Below, piece after piece: positions 60,991 to 64,000 of a stretch of 64,000 nt of DNA. Source of the stretch: Watersipora subatra (Eukaryota > Bryozoa > Gymnolaemata > Cheilostomatida > Watersiporidae); the NCBI RefSeq assembly GCF_963576615.1, contig NC_088712.1, positions 21,853,870 to 21,917,869 on the forward strand, read 5' to 3'. The notes below the pieces were generated by a model that was given only the letters and a program-made list of their open reading frames with translations, had not been told where the DNA came from and searched no databases. Every line of letters starts with the position of its first letter. Position 1 is the stretch's first letter. The translations under genes and the position numbers were made by a program.

Positions 60991-62853
60991 GTGCAACTTT
61001 CGTGAACAGATGCAAATAAAACTTTTTTCCAAATTATGCTGTGCAAGAGTGGATCATGTTTAAAGCAGCATTTCGAACGAACCTTTTTTAAAAAACAGAT
61101 CATGTTTAAGACAGCTTGAAGCGATTTTAAGCAAGAATGCTTAAAATTTTAATAGATACATGGCTGCATTGCTCATAAAACTGCATTATCAGCTTTGCAG
61201 TTTCATGTTAAGAGAAGCTTCACAAGTTTAGTGTCACAAGTGTTTTGCTGCACAAGATTACCACCGGGGTCTCGCAGCCAATATGGAAACCAGGCTTTAG
61301 GCAGCAGCGGTTTAGAATTTCAGTTGTTTTCTCAAAGGTTTCAAGGAATGTTGACTGGTCTCGGTTGTGTGAAGGCCGTAACATAATTTTGAGATTATGC
61401 GACTGGGACTTTCTTGTGGTGGTTTTATTCACATCAAGAAATATGGAGTGTGGGCAAGGTCTGCATCGTAATTTTTAGTTTCTATTATAAGAGCTGGTTC
61501 ATTAATTCGCCTGAATCTATGCTAAGATCATTTTGAGAAAAAAAAACTTGTACTTCACAGGGATTAAAATCAAGACTCCAAAACATCCATGTTACCCACT
61601 ACCCCACTCAATCGCATTACTGTCTTATGGAATAAATATCCATACAATTATGACACATGTTATCCCACAGTGCTTGGCTATTGTATGTACTAGTTTTTTA
61701 TTAAAAACACTGTTCTTGCATTAAGGATAGCCTTTTTAAATTTGGCTTAAATACATAAAAACGCGATCCATGCCAATTTTGAATTTTACCAGATGTATGA
61801 ATTCTTCAGATTATTCCTGGTTACATCCCTCAATTGGCAGAGGCTTGCTGATGAGTGTGGCTAACTTGTTAGTGAATAGAAATGTGATCATCACACTTAA
61901 AATAACAACAAACAAGTACCAAAAACTAAATCCAACCATTTGATTGGTTTTGGTTCAGATGGTAATGATTTGAAGTAATCTTCAAATTTACACAAGTCGG
62001 TTTTGAGTAATTATTGGCTAAGATATTTCAAATGCGTTGAACTTAAGGTCATAACTCAACTAAAAATGCATAAACAATATTGTAGTTAATTTTTTTTAAC
62101 AGCTTCAACTTTCCTCTCATAAAGTCAAGTCATTCATTATGGTTCAAACATTATGGTTGTTAAAGTTATAATAATAATCTCCAAATCCTTACAATCGCTC
62201 TGAAGCACACTTCCTCATCAGAGTGTGGAGATGAAAACCTGAACAGCTGATAAATGTTCATGAACAAAAACCTTAATATTGTTAGCTGCTTGCTTAGAGG
62301 GCACTCAACCTGTCTCTCATTTGTGCAGTATATGGTGACTTAGATGTGACCTCCTGCACAGTATCCTCATTTGTCAAGAGAATTACCTGATAAAAAGGAT
62401 AGGAACTAATTAGGAGTAACAATGACAGGATAATGGTTATTCAATCACATTCTTCCATACTTTAATATGCACAACGTATGCTCATGGTAGGTATTAACAT
62501 TATTTGGTGTTTTTATCTACAGGTTAACTTATATTTAATTGGGAGCATACATTAATCAACTTTTCATGGGAACTGGTCTACTTGTAATTAAATTTTTTAT
62601 TTTCAGTAAGGTTATCAATACTCAGTAAAAATAACAGGTTATTATATTTTCCAATTAAACATGACATGTAGCAATACAGTACAATAATAAAGACATTAAT
62701 CGATGTTAAGTGTTGAATTGTGGTTGAATTTAGCAAAAGTGCTGTCTTTCCACCTCAATTACTTCAAGACTAAATGGGAAGTAGGATACGACAACCTAAA
62801 ATGCACTAAACAATTTTCTATATTTAGTTATAAAATGGCTTTAAAATTGCATA
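60991..62853. other. 3' flank of copy B, partial module, no gene
   Basis: Collinear with 28860-31060 of copy A, without the ~370-base extra segment at 29190-29560. It includes one ~3-kb-module part (61545-62850). No gene seen. Confidence 0.55.
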
Positions 62854-64000
62854 CCCCAGGACACTTATATTTTGCTAGTATTTAGATTCGTGAGTAGCAC
62901 ACAGAGTAAAATTCCGCTGCAACTTAATTTTGCGGCTCTGATGATTGCGAAAATATAGTGATATGAAAATAAATGCAATAGAAAAACATTACATCCCTCA
63001 GGTCCAGTTCCACAGTAAACCACAGGTTGAAATGTGTGGGTGAGATCGACAATTCAATTTGATCACTTGCTGCCATTTGTATCTTAGACTATCAATGACG
63101 TCTAGATCCCTTCCGCCGTGACCTTCACACTCGAATCCCAAGAAGAAGAAAATAGATAGGTAACAACCAACTTCACAACCAAAACTGTATAACCCTTACG
63201 CTGCCATAAACGCATTTATGCGTTTTCTAGGGGCCTCTGCCATAAACGCATTTTTGGACTTTCTCAGCAATTGTGTGGTAACCTGATTTTTTTATTTGTT
63301 GACCACATAACCCACAGTCTTTAAGAGTTTTATGAAATTGACTGTGTTTTCCGAAGATTTCTCTATAAAATCAGCCTAAAACAACGAAGCAATTTTAAAC
63401 TTTTGTTTGAGAAATTCTAATCTAAAAACGAACATTGTTCTGTGAGTTCATTAACTACCCCGCGCGAGTCATAAAACAGGTAATTAGTTGTTGATGACAT
63501 AATAGCCAATTTAGATTTTTATGATTATACAGATAATTAAAGTAGAACTTGAAAAAAATACTGTATACATATCATGAAGCAATATCGGCAATTTCGGTAA
63601 AATGGCTGGTACTAGGCCGGTAGCGATTTTGTACATGGTTGGCAGTGAAAGAGATAATGTGGTTGGACCTGATGAGGGTTGATATTGTTGTTGGGTGGTA
63701 ATACAATTCATCACTACAATAATTATTCTTCAATTTTATGACTTCACCTACCAGACTTTCATCCTTATCAGTTACAAATTCGGTGACTAAACTGATATAA
63801 TCTTAATTTGCTTCGCCATGCTGCTCAGTCGGTGTATTAGCTGTAATGAGTTTACCAGAAATTTCCCATTTATTCCAACCACAGACGAAAATTGCCTGCA
63901 TTTCTAATATTACGATTTTATTGTGGATATCAATGAACAAAGCTATTTAACTTCGCCGTTTTCGCTCGTTTGTTATGATAGTTTAGTTTCGCTCATTAAA
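62854..64000. mobile_element. TA-flanked DNA transposon CCCCAGGACAC, copy 2, cut by window end
   Basis: Starts CCCCAGGACACTTATATT after TA (62852-62853); copy A has the empty site GCATAACCTTAT near 31060. It is inverted relative to 36873-38076: CTGCTCAGTCGGTGTATTAG at ~63821 is the reverse complement of the sequence at ~37100. By comparison about 75 bases are missing beyond the window. Confidence 0.78.
63189..63652. mobile_element. possible nested MITE (piggyBac-like ends)
   Basis: A ~460-base segment absent from the related element at 36873. Its left end CCCTTACGCTGCC and reversed right end CTCTTTCACTGCC are similar, and it holds AAACGCATTTATGCGTTTT. The flanks (ATAA...) do not give a clean TTAA, so the family is uncertain. 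Confidence 0.4.

Larger units (their letters stand above)
47107..62853. repeat. segmental duplication, copy B
   Basis: Collinear with 18135-31075. It carries B-only insertions (49196-51010; 59187-60220; 62854 to the window end) and a local tandem duplication of the 3' flank. The right limit is not the end of homology but the point where a transposon is inserted. Confidence 0.9.

Overview
The window is nuclear DNA of an animal: AT-rich, with a multi-exon gene using GT-AG introns, dense in transposable elements, and with no bacterial-style operons. The gene type (RING, two B-boxes, coiled coil, NHL-like beta-propeller), the R2/R4-type LINE fragment, and the pogo-, hAT- and Harbinger-like elements fit a marine invertebrate (lophotrochozoan or similar). 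I cannot name the species from sequence alone.

Layout. 1-8337 is a very young LTR retroelement on the minus strand: two near-identical long terminal repeats flank one 1323-codon ORF that carries a Gag region, a CCHC knuckle and an Env-like tail, with no pol. 8338-11714 is gene-poor and ends in a likely promoter and first non-coding exon. 11715-27630 is one TRIM-NHL-like gene whose eight coding exons join in a continuous 605-codon frame. Its large fifth intron holds a 41-bp minisatellite broken up by a folded-back LINE end and a pogo-like element. 29.7-46.75 kb is a gene-free array of diverged ~3-kb modules with tRNA-like segments, AT-rich minisatellites and nested TA-flanked elements.

The main feature is a segmental duplication. 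About 18.14-31.08 kb (copy A: intron 5, the last three exons and 3' flank) is repeated at about 47.11-62.85 kb (copy B). Copy B keeps the last three coding exons, with identical lengths, phases and splice sites, but has no RING, B-box or coiled-coil exons of its own. It could be an alternative 3' cassette for the upstream gene. The two propeller exons differ at 40 of 237 residues yet both stay open. Transposons present in only one copy give clean occupied/empty site pairs that prove several insertions and their target duplications.

All calls come from reading the sequence by eye and hand alignment; no database search was run.
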